A DNA stretch of 64,000 nucleotides from JANMES01 sp038329865 (GCA_038329865.1 JBBQNK010000004.1:78706-142705); one strand, 5' to 3'. Positions 45,533-54,743 are shown, counted from the stretch's first letter. Notes: generated by a model not told the origin, from the letters alone. A program made the numbers and translations.

Positions 45533-46102
45533 ATGTATCCCGTGTCCGATGACGATCTGCAGTTCCTGGAAAGCTACCTCGATGACGCGCTGAGCGATCA
45601 GGAGTTGGCGAATCTGCGGACACGCCTTTCGCGCGAGGCCGACTTGGCGGCGGCGCTGCGGATGCTGCGTGAGGAACGATCGCAGCGGCAGACGTTTTTC
45701 CAGGCGATCGATCCTACGCCGAAAGAAGTTGAATCGCTGGTCGCGTCAATTCATCAATCCGCCAACCGCCGGCGCTGGTGGCAGGACTCGCGGCGGCTGG
45801 TGAGCTATGGCTCGGCGCTGGCGGCGTGCCTGGCGATCGCGGCTGTCGGTGGATTTTTCTACCACGCGGCCGGCAAAGAGCCGCTGCAGGCGAATGACGG
45901 CGCGGTCTCCGCGGTCGAGACGATCGCCACGCCGGTGAATTACCCGGTTGATGTCACCGACGACTACGGCCACGTCATCGCCGTGCAGCACTTCAACAAC
46001 GCGCGTGACGCCGAGGATTTTGCCCGCGACCTGCACCGGGCGCAGGACCGCCGCAAGCAATCCAACGGGGGCGTGATGCTGATCGAGAATCATGATTTTT
46101 AA
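45533..46102 (+). CDS. Probable membrane anti-sigma factor
   Basis: 189 residues. The cytoplasmic N-terminal 95 residues begin DDDLQFLESYLDDALSDQEL, with the polar helical character of anti-sigma domains; no HxxxCxxC zinc motif is present. One membrane segment follows (YGSALAACLAIAAVGGFFY), then a periplasmic tail of about 80 residues. Position after the sigma gene and topology are the main evidence. Its last 11 bases overlap the start of the next gene. Confidence 0.68.
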   Translation: MYPVSDDDLQFLESYLDDALSDQELANLRTRLSREADLAAALRMLREERSQRQTFFQAIDPTPKEVESLVASIHQSANRRRWWQDSRRLVSYGSALAACLAIAAVGGFFYHAAGKEPLQANDGAVSAVETIATPVNYPVDVTDDYGHVIAVQHFNNARDAEDFARDLHRAQDRRKQSNGGVMLIENHDF

Positions 46103-47372
46103 GCCGGCCATCCAGCGTCTCCAATCGGCCGCGGCCGTCGTCGCGATGGCGATCGGCGCGGCCGTTCTGCCTTGCGCGGCGCAAACGCCGGCAGCGGACG
46201 TGGAAGCGCAATCGGCGGGCAATCCGCTGGCGAATTCGTCGGCGGGAGCATTGTCGGATCAGTCTGCATCGGAGTCATTGTCGAAATCGATCGGTCCGGC
46301 GCCGCTGTTGGAAGAAATTTCACGACAGTCGCAGGCGCTGCACGCGTACGTTTCTACCGGAATCGTCCGCGTGCATCTGCCCGATCGCAGCGCGGTGGAA
46401 ATCAGCCCGGCCGAGGAATTGCTCCGCAAGTGGGAGCAGCGGCTGGAGCCGGCGGTGCGAGAAAAGCTGATCGAACAAGCCGCTGCGCTGCGAGCGATGC
46501 AGAAGTCGATGATCGAGGAAGACCTGTTCGCCGCCGCCCGCGCCAGCGCGGAACGGTTGAGCGGCGCGGTGCTGATGGTCCACCCGTTTGATCCGATCGA
46601 TCTCACGCAGCAGATGCCGCTGAACATGATGAACGCGCCGCGCCCGCACGCGCCGGCGCCCGGCACGCTCGGCGTGGTGATGGATGATCACGGCCTGGTG
46701 CTCGTGCCGTCGTACGTTGATCGCGAACTCGGCAGCCAGCGCCCCATGCGCGTGGCGCTGCCCGAAGGAAGCATGGGCGAGGCGGTCTTCGTCGGTTCCG
46801 ATCGGTCGACCGGATTGACGCTCGTTCGCCTGTCGATTCCCGCCGGCCGGCCCGTGCGGTTCGCGGTCGCTCGGCCGCAGGAGGGCTCGCTGGTGATGAC
46901 GTTCGCCACGCAGTCCAACACCGCGCGGCTGGCGGTTTGGACGGTCGGCATGCACGATGCGGGCCTGGTCGTCACGCCCGACGGGCGCGTGGCCGGGTTC
47001 GCCAATGCCAACCAGTTTCTCTCCGTAGGCGCGGCTGGAAATGTCATCAAGCAGCTCGCGGTGCACGGCGTGGTGCATCGCGCGGTGCTCGGCATTCGCG
47101 TGAGCGAATTCCGCCATGACGATCCGCTCCGGCAGCAGTTGGCCGGGCTGGGCTCGCTGCCGGCGATGCGGGTCGAAAAAATTCTCGCCGGATCGCCGGC
47201 CGATCGCGCGGGGATGCGGCCCAACGATCTGATCCTCTCCATCGCCGGCGACCCGGTCGGCGATGTCCCCAGCTTCGCCGCCGCCATCGCCGATCGCACC
47301 GGCGAGACGGAAGTCAAAGTCTTCCGCGCCGGGCAGGTGATTCCACTGAACGTGGCGCTGGTGCAGAAGTAG
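46092..47372 (+). CDS. HtrA-like PDZ protein lacking catalytic residues
   Basis: 426 residues with an N-terminal signal or anchor segment. A trypsin-like domain is recognisable from GVVMDDHGLVLVPSYVD, VGSDRSTGLTLVRL and VVTPDGRVAGF. At the places of the DegP His, Asp and Ser the protein has Tyr, Gly and Asp, so proteolysis is unlikely. A C-terminal PDZ domain (VEKILAGSPADRAGMRPNDL) remains. It overlaps the anti-sigma-like gene by 11 bases, so it may be an envelope-stress sensor or scaffold for that system (inference). Confidence 0.8.
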   Translation: MIFKPAIQRLQSAAAVVAMAIGAAVLPCAAQTPAADVEAQSAGNPLANSSAGALSDQSASESLSKSIGPAPLLEEISRQSQALHAYVSTGIVRVHLPDRSAVEISPAEELLRKWEQRLEPAVREKLIEQAAALRAMQKSMIEEDLFAAARASAERLSGAVLMVHPFDPIDLTQQMPLNMMNAPRPHAPAPGTLGVVMDDHGLVLVPSYVDRELGSQRPMRVALPEGSMGEAVFVGSDRSTGLTLVRLSIPAGRPVRFAVARPQEGSLVMTFATQSNTARLAVWTVGMHDAGLVVTPDGRVAGFANANQFLSVGAAGNVIKQLAVHGVVHRAVLGIRVSEFRHDDPLRQQLAGLGSLPAMRVEKILAGSPADRAGMRPNDLILSIAGDPVGDVPSFAAAIADRTGETEVKVFRAGQVIPLNVALVQK

Positions 47373-47387
47373 ATTTCCACAAAAAAT

Positions 47388-47474
47388 ATTTACCACAGGG
47401 CTCACAGAGAACTCAGAGAACAAATTCCTCACTCTCCGTCCTTCTCTGCGATCTCTGTGAGCTCCGTGGCAAAT
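47388..47474. repeat. Family B inverted repeat, copy 3
   Basis: ATTTACCACAGGGCTCACAG on the left and GAGCTCCGTGGCAAAT on the right. The CACAGAG words are less regular than in other copies. The remaining 150 bp before the next gene show no other feature I can name. Confidence 0.8.
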
Positions 47475-47622
47475 TCTCTTCGATAGGGCCACTGGCGTCC
47501 GATAAAATCAGCGCACACATCGCGACTGACCGTCTTTTTCCATTTCACTTCGTTACTTGATTAACCGCCCTCAACTGCACGTCGATAAGCAGTTAAGTCC
47601 TTACCCAAAAAGAGTTGGCTCC

Positions 47623-48696
47623 ATGGCAGATCGTATCGTAAATCCACTTAGCCGATCGACCCGTTGTACCCCGGTCGGCCAGGATGCGTGGGCCGTGGAT
47701 AATCTGAAATTATTGGTGATCGAAGACGACGCCGACCAGCGCGAGCTGATCTGTGCGACGCTCGAGGACTATTTCGGCGCCGGGACGACGGCTGGTGTTG
47801 GCAGCCGCACCGAGGCGATGCTGCAGGACTTCACCAAGTTCGATCTGATCCTCTCCGATTACAATTTACCCGACACCACCGGCATGCAAATGCTGGAAGA
47901 GATCCGCCAGCGGTGCGACACGCCGATCATCATGGTCACCGGCGAGAACGTCGGCCAGACCGCTGCCGACGCGATCAATCGCGGGGCGACCGACTACGTG
48001 GTGAAGTTCGGCGATTACCTATTCACTATCCCGCTGGTGATTCAGAAAAATCTCACGGTGGGGCGCATTAAACGCGACAACCAGCGCCTGCAGGCGGAGC
48101 TTCAGCAGGCGCTGTGCGAAGTCCGCGAGAAAAACGCGCAACTTGAAAAGTCGCTGGAGCGCGTGGAGCAGATGGCGGCCACCGATCCGCTCACGGGGCT
48201 CTACAATCGCCGGCATTTTTCCAAGGTGATCGACCAGATGTTCGCTGAGGCCCAGCGTCACGAGAAGGATCTGTCCTGCGTGATGATCGACCTCGACGGC
48301 TACAAGCAACTCAACGACAAGTTCGGCCACCAGGTCGGCGATCAATTGCTCATCGTGGCGGGCAAGGTGATCAACGGCAACATGCGAAGGTCTGACGTGG
48401 CGGCCCGTTACGGCGGAGACGAATTCGTTCTGCTCCTGCCGCACGCTGACGTGGAAGAAGCCTACCAGGTGGCTGAGCGCATCGGCGAGCAGTTCAAGTC
48501 GGCTTCTTCTTCGATGTTGAACCGCGATCTGGGCGTGACGATGTCGATCGGCATCAGCTCGCTGGTAGGCGGATTGCCGCCGCACGCGGATCAATTGGTC
48601 GCGCAGGCGGACAAGGCGCTTTACCGCGCCAAAGAGCTAGGCCGCAACCGGATCGTGCGCGACCTCTCCAACTGCCCGACACCCGCTGCGGCGTGA
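47623..48696 (+). CDS. Response regulator with diguanylate cyclase (REC-GGDEF)
   Basis: 357 residues from ATG at 47623. REC domain: acidic pair IEDDADQ, phospho-acceptor Asp79 in LILSDYNLPD, and Lys in VVKFGD. A coiled-coil linker (QAELQQALCEVREKNAQLEK) leads to the GGDEF domain: LTGLYNRRHF, then ARYGGDEFVLLLP near 264, with an inhibitory RRSD I-site five residues upstream. It should make cyclic di-GMP when phosphorylated, with product feedback. The partner kinase is not adjacent; the kinase at 58058 is a distant candidate only. Confidence 0.94.
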   Translation: MADRIVNPLSRSTRCTPVGQDAWAVDNLKLLVIEDDADQRELICATLEDYFGAGTTAGVGSRTEAMLQDFTKFDLILSDYNLPDTTGMQMLEEIRQRCDTPIIMVTGENVGQTAADAINRGATDYVVKFGDYLFTIPLVIQKNLTVGRIKRDNQRLQAELQQALCEVREKNAQLEKSLERVEQMAATDPLTGLYNRRHFSKVIDQMFAEAQRHEKDLSCVMIDLDGYKQLNDKFGHQVGDQLLIVAGKVINGNMRRSDVAARYGGDEFVLLLPHADVEEAYQVAERIGEQFKSASSSMLNRDLGVTMSIGISSLVGGLPPHADQLVAQADKALYRAKELGRNRIVRDLSNCPTPAAA

Positions 48697-48702
48697 ATGC
48701 AT

Positions 48703-48768
48703 TTGTGTAGCCGGCGAGCTTGCTCGCCGCGGAGTAATGAACGGCGAGCAAGCTCGCCGGCTACACAA
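48703..48768. repeat. Family F inverted repeat
   Basis: TTGTGTAGCCGGCGAGCTTG at the left and its reverse complement ending GGCTACACAA at the right, 27-bp arms with no mismatches seen. Each arm itself contains a small palindrome (GGCGAGCTTGCTCGCC). It starts 6 bp after the GGDEF gene. Confidence 0.92.
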
Positions 48769-48853
48769 AATCGTTCTGAGAGATCCCCTGGGAAAGTTCA
48801 CTGCGCAACGCATCAAGGACCCCTGCGCGGAATCGTCGCAGTCGATAGCGCCA

Positions 48854-49537
48854 TCACTCGATTGACATCAAATTGACATGTTGAACGACCGAAGCAGTCT
48901 TGCAGACTTGCTGCAGGTCGCGGAGCACGCGCGGGTCGAAGAAGAGTTTGTTTCGGCCGGTGCGGAGGATGTTCTGTTTGCGTAAATCAGTCAGGGCAAG
49001 GCTGATGGTCTCGCGTGCCGCGCCGACGGCCTGGGCCAGCTGGTGGTGCGTGATGTGAAGCTCCACGCCATCGGGCCGAGCTTTGGCGGCGACGGTCTGG
49101 CTCAGTTGCAGCAGCGTGCGGATCAGGCGGGTATTGCAGTCGTCGAACACGAGGTGGGCAGCGTCTTCGCGCGCCCGCTGCAGGCGATCGGCGAACTGCT
49201 TGAGCAATTCGGTAGCAGCCGAAGCGTTTCGGGTGAGCTCAGCCAGCAGGCAATCCGCTTGTGCCCGGATGACGACGGAGCGCGTTGCCGCGACGGCGCG
49301 GTGCCCGCACTTTTCATCATTTGAAAATGCGGCCCCATTGAACCATTCACCTGGACCGAGGATTTCGAGCAGGCGACCTTCGTCGTCATCACCGACTTGA
49401 AAAGTTCTGATTTCGCCGCTGCGAACGAAATAGACAAACGTTGCATCGGAACTGGGTTCGTAAAGACTCTCGTCGGGGGCGCACGTCATCGTCTCAGGTT
49501 TGCAAGCAGGCGAAATGAATAGTTGTGCGAGCGTCAT
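48854..49537 (-). CDS. Crp/Fnr-family transcriptional regulator
   Basis: 227 residues. The cyclic-nucleotide-binding-like beta barrel has VYFVRSGEIRTFQVGDDDEG and LGPGEWFNGAAF. The long dimer helix and an HTH_Crp domain follow, with recognition helix VGAARETISLALTDLRKQ. No Fnr-type cysteine cluster is visible; whether it binds a nucleotide is unclear because the usual cAMP-contacting arginine is not evident. Its upstream gap is AT-rich and contains palindromes. Confidence 0.88.
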   Translation of the reverse strand: MTLAQLFISPACKPETMTCAPDESLYEPSSDATFVYFVRSGEIRTFQVGDDDEGRLLEILGPGEWFNGAAFSNDEKCGHRAVAATRSVVIRAQADCLLAELTRNASAATELLKQFADRLQRAREDAAHLVFDDCNTRLIRTLLQLSQTVAAKARPDGVELHITHHQLAQAVGAARETISLALTDLRKQNILRTGRNKLFFDPRVLRDLQQVCKTASVVQHVNLMSIE

Positions 49538-49775
49538 ATTTCCACCGGTTCTACGAAAGACATGTGACTACGCATGTAGCCATACGTCGGCTAGGTAGGC
49601 ATTAATAGTTTATGCCGGAGTTCGTAGAATTATGTGGATAATTATGAACAAGCTGACGAAAAATAACCGAACCGGGGGCAAAAAATTGATATAAACTTCT
49701 GTGAATAAATGATTTATATCGATTTCTATATGTCCATCATTGATGAAAAATTAAAGTTATTTGCCGACGGTTGAG
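49538..49775. promoter_or_regulatory. AT-rich intergenic region with DnaA-box-like sites and a palindrome
   Basis: This 238 bp gap is far richer in A/T than the window, especially 49621..49760. TGTGGATAA (49633..49641) and TGTGAATAA (49700..49708) are matches to the complement of the DnaA box TTATNCACA. ACATG-N8-CATGT at 49560..49577 is a possible dimeric regulator site just upstream of the Crp/Fnr gene. It certainly serves as the 5' region of that gene; any other role is open. Confidence 0.4.
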
Positions 49776-50732
49776 TTAGCTTTTCACCTGCATCGTCAGA
49801 ATTCGCGCGATTGCCTCGCAGATTTCGGTTCGATGAATTCCATTAAGCGCCAGGGCCAGTTGCGTCTCCATCAGCCCGTACGGAATGCCCGTGTCATATC
49901 GCTGGCCCTGCGTGACCACGCACCAGTATTTATCAGTCTGCTGGCGCAGGTGCTCCTGGGCGGCCGTGAGTTGGAACTCGCCTTTTTCGCGGATGTTATT
50001 TTTGAAGAGATATTCCAGTGAATCAAAAATCCGCGGCGAGAAAACGTGCATGCCGAAATGCGCGAGGTAATTTCCCGCAGGCAATCCCGGCGTGACCATA
50101 TTTTCGCGCGCGTACTCGATGCTCGGCTTTTCAATGATCAGGTCGGCCTTGTAGATGCCCTTGTTCACATCGATCGGCGTACCCTTCACCGTGCCGAACA
50201 GATGCAACTGCCGCTCGATCGTCGGCTGCACGCCGGTGATCGTGTCGAGCATGTACGTCTCGTACACCTTGATCAGCTGCCGGGCGCAGCGGTCTTTGAT
50301 GTCGGAGATGTAAATGTGATCGCCAAGCAGAAGGAGGAACGGCTCATCGCCGACGAATTTCTTCGCCTGATAGACGGCATGGCCGAAACCGTCGGGCGTG
50401 TGCTGCTCGGCGAAGTAAAGCCGGTCGCCGAACGCGCCTAGCTTTTCGGATTCGAGAATCGCCCAGTCCTTGCCGCGATAGCTGCGGGCGTCGAGGTCGG
50501 TCATGCGCTTGAAGTAGTCGCGGTACTGCTGCTCTTCGCCCGGCTGGGTGATGATGCAGATTTCCTCGATACCGCTGTCGATGCACTCTTCGCCGATGAT
50601 CTGGATGACCGGCTTGGTCATGCCGTCACGATCGACGAGCGGGAACATTTCTTTTTGAACCGCCGTTGAGGCCGGATACTGCCGCGTGCCTCGCCCCGCT
50701 GCCGTGATGACCGCTTTGCGCACTTTCGCCAT
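49776..50732 (-). CDS. galU: UTP-glucose-1-phosphate uridylyltransferase
   Basis: 318 residues. The nucleotide-binding signature is ITAAGRGTRQYPASTAVQKE. FAEQHTPDGFGHAVYQAK, LLLLGDHIYIS and IIEKPSIEYA fit the GalU group. It makes UDP-glucose, the donor used by the cyclic glucan synthase at 8811..17699, although the two genes are far apart. Some positions differ from the textbook GalU pattern, so a closely related sugar nucleotidyltransferase is possible. Confidence 0.86.
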   Translation of the reverse strand: MAKVRKAVITAAGRGTRQYPASTAVQKEMFPLVDRDGMTKPVIQIIGEECIDSGIEEICIITQPGEEQQYRDYFKRMTDLDARSYRGKDWAILESEKLGAFGDRLYFAEQHTPDGFGHAVYQAKKFVGDEPFLLLLGDHIYISDIKDRCARQLIKVYETYMLDTITGVQPTIERQLHLFGTVKGTPIDVNKGIYKADLIIEKPSIEYARENMVTPGLPAGNYLAHFGMHVFSPRIFDSLEYLFKNNIREKGEFQLTAAQEHLRQQTDKYWCVVTQGQRYDTGIPYGLMETQLALALNGIHRTEICEAIARILTMQVKS

Positions 50733-50811
50733 GGGTTACTCCTTTGCCCGTTATGGAAGAATAGCATAAGGAGGATGGCGATGAGTACAAGCCGAAGCGC
50801 GAATAGATGGT

Positions 50812-50880
50812 CGGTGGGTGATTGGTGATTGTTTCGTGACAATTCGAGGAATCCCGTCACGCACCAATCACCAATCACCA
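50812..50880. repeat. Family H tandem-word inverted repeat (GATTGGT)
   Basis: GGTGGGTGATTGGTGATTG on the left and CACCAATCACCAATCACCA on the right; inner arms CGTGAC and GTCACG also pair. It occupies the gap between galU and the GH13 gene and ends 3 bp before the latter's stop. Confidence 0.88.
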
Positions 50881-50883
50881 GGA

Positions 50884-52572
50884 TCACTTCTTCACAAACA
50901 CCTTCACCTCGCTCTTCATGAGGGTGTCTTTGAGCACACCGGCTTTGACTTCAGTGTCGTAGTTAAAGGTGAACTCGTGCCACGGGCCGTCTTCCAGTGC
51001 GTGGCCTTCAATGACGAATTCACCGGCGTCTACGTCGCGCAGGTTCACGGCGACCACCACCACGTTGCCGCCGTCGTCCCAGCGTTTGAAGGCGAAGACT
51101 CTTCGTTCCTTGTCGACGAAAAGCACCTTGAACGAGTCGTTCCGCAATGAGTTCATTGTTTGACGCAGGTGCAGCAGGCCCTGGACGTGTTTGAGCAGGC
51201 CGGCGTTGTTTTCGTTTTTGAGCAGGTCCCAGTCGAGCGGGCGGCGCTCCAGGCTCTTTTCGGAGCTGAAGCCGAACTCCTGTCCCATCCAGATCATGGG
51301 AATGCCCGGGATGGTCGCGAGCAGGCTGATGCCCATCTTCACTCGCCGGAAAGCGGCCTCGTCGTAAATCTGATTCTGCTCCGCCAACTGGTGCATGATT
51401 CGATCGTGGTCATGACTGACGACGTAGTTCACATAGTGCTCGCCGGTGCCGTATCCATTGGTGGCGGGATTGAGCTTGGTAAGGAGTCCGTCGATGTCTT
51501 CGGGCTTCTGGCCGTCGTTTTCTTTGTCGATCAGCACCGCCCGCAGATGCGCCGCCAGCGAGAAGTGCCACGCCGCGACCATCGGCCCCTTCGGGTAACC
51601 CGTAATGGCCGGATCTTCCGCCACGTGCTCTGCCACGGTGAAGAACGGCTTTCTCCCCTCGACCGACTTGAACGCGGTGTCCGTCATCTCGTGCATCACG
51701 TTGAAATCGCCGATGGCTCGCGTCGCATCGAAGCGGAAGCCGTCGATGTGGAAATGTTCCACCCAGTCGCGGATCGATTCATACGCGTACTTGCGGGCGG
51801 GGAAGAGCTTGAGCTTCTCGTCGTACTTGCTGTAGTCGAACTTCGGGCCCCACTGAAGTTCCGGCGGATCGGGATTTTCGCGGTAGTACCAATAGGCGTA
51901 GTCGATTTTCGTCAGCGGCGATTCGGAGTCGGCGTGGTTGTACACGCCGTCGATCACCACGCGAATGCCGCGGGCGTGGGCTTCGTCGATCAACTCGCAC
52001 AGTTCGTCGGGCGTGCCGTAGCTGTTCTCTACGCCGAACAGGCTTCGAATGCTGTATCCCCACCCGTCGCCGGGGAATTCCTTCACCGGCATGAGCTCGA
52101 TACAGTTGATGCCGAGGTCGCGCAGGTAGTCGAGCTTGGCCAGTACGTCCTTGAACGTTCCCTTCCGCTCGGCGCCGCCCGCGAAGTCGGCCACCAGCAT
52201 TTCGTAAATCATCAAGTCGTGATTGACCGGCAACGGCACGTCATCGTGCTTCCATTTGTACGATGTCCAGATGCGTTTGCCGTTGCGGATTTTAAGCCGG
52301 CTGTTCTCCTGCTCGCCTTCAGCCAGCTCCAGCGCGTAAGGATCAAAGACATGCAGCGTCTGCCCCTCGGCGAAGTACGAACGCGATTTGACCAGGAAGT
52401 GGTAGAGGTAATCCCCGTCGACCAGGTTGAACTTCGCCCGCCACCAGCCGTCGGCGCCTTTGGACATTGGTTTGGGCACCCAGTCGGTGAAATCGGCGAG
52501 GATTTCGACCTTCTCGTTGTAGGGGGCGAAGAGGGCAAGTTCGACCGGCGATTTGGTGTCTTTGCGATTCAT
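50884..52572 (-). CDS. GH13 alpha-amylase family enzyme with N-terminal CBM48-like domain
   Basis: 562 residues. The first 90 or so form a carbohydrate-binding CBM48/E-set-like domain (ALFAPYNEKVEILADFTDWV). The barrel has DGVYNHAD, the nucleophile Asp in GFRFDATRA, the acid Glu in VAEHVAED and the stabilising Asp in VSHDHDRIM. The pattern is near glycogen branching enzymes and maltooligosyl trehalose hydrolases; the exact activity is not settled. No signal peptide is seen, so it works on internal glucans. It is the gene after galU's hairpin on the same strand. Confidence 0.88.
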   Translation of the reverse strand: MNRKDTKSPVELALFAPYNEKVEILADFTDWVPKPMSKGADGWWRAKFNLVDGDYLYHFLVKSRSYFAEGQTLHVFDPYALELAEGEQENSRLKIRNGKRIWTSYKWKHDDVPLPVNHDLMIYEMLVADFAGGAERKGTFKDVLAKLDYLRDLGINCIELMPVKEFPGDGWGYSIRSLFGVENSYGTPDELCELIDEAHARGIRVVIDGVYNHADSESPLTKIDYAYWYYRENPDPPELQWGPKFDYSKYDEKLKLFPARKYAYESIRDWVEHFHIDGFRFDATRAIGDFNVMHEMTDTAFKSVEGRKPFFTVAEHVAEDPAITGYPKGPMVAAWHFSLAAHLRAVLIDKENDGQKPEDIDGLLTKLNPATNGYGTGEHYVNYVVSHDHDRIMHQLAEQNQIYDEAAFRRVKMGISLLATIPGIPMIWMGQEFGFSSEKSLERRPLDWDLLKNENNAGLLKHVQGLLHLRQTMNSLRNDSFKVLFVDKERRVFAFKRWDDGGNVVVVAVNLRDVDAGEFVIEGHALEDGPWHEFTFNYDTEVKAGVLKDTLMKSEVKVFVKK

Positions 52573-52734
52573 CGCGAGAACTATAGGAACCGAATTGAAG
52601 CAGGTTCATCGGGGCCTATCCGATGCGGAACGAGATATTTTGCGCGAACCTTTCGTCCAGGCTGACGTCCAACTCATCGTCGGTTTCAGTTCGCGAGACG
52701 TTTCAAGGCCGTCTAGAAAGGTAAATTCTCGTTG

Positions 52735-52815
52735 CTCGTCATCCTGAGGTACTCCGAAGGATCTAGCCTGAACACCCAGGAAGCTAGATCCTTCGGAGTA
52801 CCTCAGGATGACGAG
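52735..52815. repeat. Family A inverted repeat, copy 6
   Basis: CTCGTCATCCTGAGGTACTC on the left and its reverse complement on the right, with a loop of about 20 bases; the best-preserved copy. It lies in the 316 bp gap between the divergent GH13 and DUF4139 genes, which otherwise shows no clear promoter. Confidence 0.94.
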
Positions 52816-52888
52816 TAGCGGCTGTGACACGCTCGCGATGACAGGAAACAAAGTCAGACATCGTTCAAATCTTACCCGAGGTTTTCTT

Positions 52889-54742
52889 ATGCGCTCATGG
52901 ATTCCAGTTTTCGTTGCGTTGCTGGCGATTTCATCGACGGCCTGTGCGCAGGACGCCGGCAAGGGCCTGCAACTGCCCGGCAAGATCGATTCGGTCACGG
53001 TCTACCGCGGCCAGGCGCTGGTGGCGCGAATCGTGGACGTGCCGGCGCCCGGCGGGCTGCGCGAGGTGATCGTGACCGATCTGCCGGTGCAGGTCGTGCC
53101 GAACAGTTTGTTCGCCGAGTCGGTCGACGGGGCCGAGGTGCGGTCGGTGCTCTTCCGCCAGCGGGCGGTGGAGCAGGACGTGCGCGAGGAAGTCCGCAAG
53201 ATGGACGCCGCGATCCGCGCCACCCAGGACGACCAGGCCGCCAACGCCCGTTCACTGCAGACGCTCGGCGAGCAGAAAGTGTATCTCGATCGCCTGGAAC
53301 AGTTCGTCGCGCCGACGACTCAGATGGAAATGACCAAAGGCGTGCTCAACGCCGAGACGATCAAGACGCTCACGGCGTTCCAGTTCGACCAGCGGGCCGC
53401 CATCGCGACGGGCGAGCTGAAGCTGAACAAGGAAGCCCGTGATCTCGCGGAAAAACTCAACACCCAGCAGCGGCAGCGGAACGAGCTGACCGGCGCTTCC
53501 GGCCGAACCGTGCGCGAGGCGGTGATCTTCGCGAAAATCCCCGAGAAGGGCGGCAAGCTGCGGCTACGGTACCTCGTCAGCAACGCGACGTGGGCGCCGT
53601 CGTACAATGTTCGAGGCGACCGCGGTGCCAAGCAGGTTACGCTCGAATACAACGCATCCGTCCAGCAGCAAAGCGGCGAAGACTGGGCCGACGTGCAGAT
53701 GACGCTGAGCACGGCCACGCCATCACTGGTGGCGATGGCGCCAAAGCTTGACCCGCTGGCGATCGCGCTGAGCGCCCCTCAGCCAGGCTCGAAAGGGAAA
53801 GGCCAGGACGAAAGTCTCAATTACTACGAAAACAAAAAGGCGCTCGAAGATCGCAAGTCGTCTTACAATATGCTTCGCAATAGCGGCAACGGGATAGACG
53901 GCATCGGCAACGGCTCGGCGCAAATGGGGCAGGCGTATGCGACGACGCAGCCCGCAGGCTATCTGGCCGATCAGGCCAAAGAACTCGACCGCGGCATCAA
54001 TGAAGTCGCCCGCGACATGCAGGTCCTCGAACTCGTCGCAAAAGACGTCCGCGACGGCAAGGGCGGACCGTCCTTCGCGTCGGACGAAACCGTCAGCGTC
54101 ACCTACCAGCTCGCCAACCGCACGTCGCTTCCCTCGCGGCAGGACATGCAACTGATCCAGGTCGCCACGATGCCCGTCGCCGCTGATTTCTACAAGCTCG
54201 CCGCGCCGGTGCTGAGCAGCTACGTGTACGACCAGGCCACGCTCACCAACGACGGCAAGATGGTTCTGCTGGCCGGGCCGATGGCGTCGTACCTCGCCGG
54301 GCAATTCGTCGGCGGCGGGCAGATTCCGACCGTCGCGATCGGCGAAACCTTCCACGTCGGCTTCGGGATTGATTCCTCGCTCCGGGCCACCCGCGAGCTG
54401 ATCGACAAGACCGAAACCGTGCAAGGCGGCAACAAGGTTCTCAACTTCAACTACCACCTCACGGTCGAAAACTTCGGCACCGCGCCGGCGACCGTTCGCC
54501 TGACCGACCGAATCCCCACGACCCGCGACAACGACGTGAAGATCACGCTGGCTTCATCGAGCAAGGAAGTCAGCACCGACGCCGCATACCAGCAGTCGGA
54601 GCGGAAGAAAGGCATGCTCCGCTGGGACCTGCCGGTCGAAGCCCAGGCCATCGGTCCGAAGGCGGCGGTCATCGATTTTCAGATGAAGCTGGAATTCGAC
54701 CGCCAGATGACGATCACCGGCATGCCGACGACGGGGAAGTAG
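52889..54742 (+). CDS. Secreted DUF4139 domain protein
   Basis: 617 residues from ATG at 52889. A signal peptide (VFVALLAISSTACAQ) is followed by the DUF4140-type N-terminal domain IDSVTVYRGQALVARIVDV. A helical stretch comes next, then the DUF4139 beta-rich region (LRYLVSNATWAPSYNVRGD; ATVRLTDRIPTTRDNDVKI). The family is called mucoidy inhibitor A-like in some databases; the molecular function is unknown. A longer frame runs into the family A repeat and is unlikely. Confidence 0.85.
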   Translation: MRSWIPVFVALLAISSTACAQDAGKGLQLPGKIDSVTVYRGQALVARIVDVPAPGGLREVIVTDLPVQVVPNSLFAESVDGAEVRSVLFRQRAVEQDVREEVRKMDAAIRATQDDQAANARSLQTLGEQKVYLDRLEQFVAPTTQMEMTKGVLNAETIKTLTAFQFDQRAAIATGELKLNKEARDLAEKLNTQQRQRNELTGASGRTVREAVIFAKIPEKGGKLRLRYLVSNATWAPSYNVRGDRGAKQVTLEYNASVQQQSGEDWADVQMTLSTATPSLVAMAPKLDPLAIALSAPQPGSKGKGQDESLNYYENKKALEDRKSSYNMLRNSGNGIDGIGNGSAQMGQAYATTQPAGYLADQAKELDRGINEVARDMQVLELVAKDVRDGKGGPSFASDETVSVTYQLANRTSLPSRQDMQLIQVATMPVAADFYKLAAPVLSSYVYDQATLTNDGKMVLLAGPMASYLAGQFVGGGQIPTVAIGETFHVGFGIDSSLRATRELIDKTETVQGGNKVLNFNYHLTVENFGTAPATVRLTDRIPTTRDNDVKITLASSSKEVSTDAAYQQSERKKGMLRWDLPVEAQAIGPKAAVIDFQMKLEFDRQMTITGMPTTGK

Positions 54743-54743
54743 G

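Noticed and set aside
49538..49775. Replication origin
   Set aside because: Two DnaA-like boxes and AT richness alone are too weak, and none of the usual origin genes is nearby; kept only as a low-interest observation.
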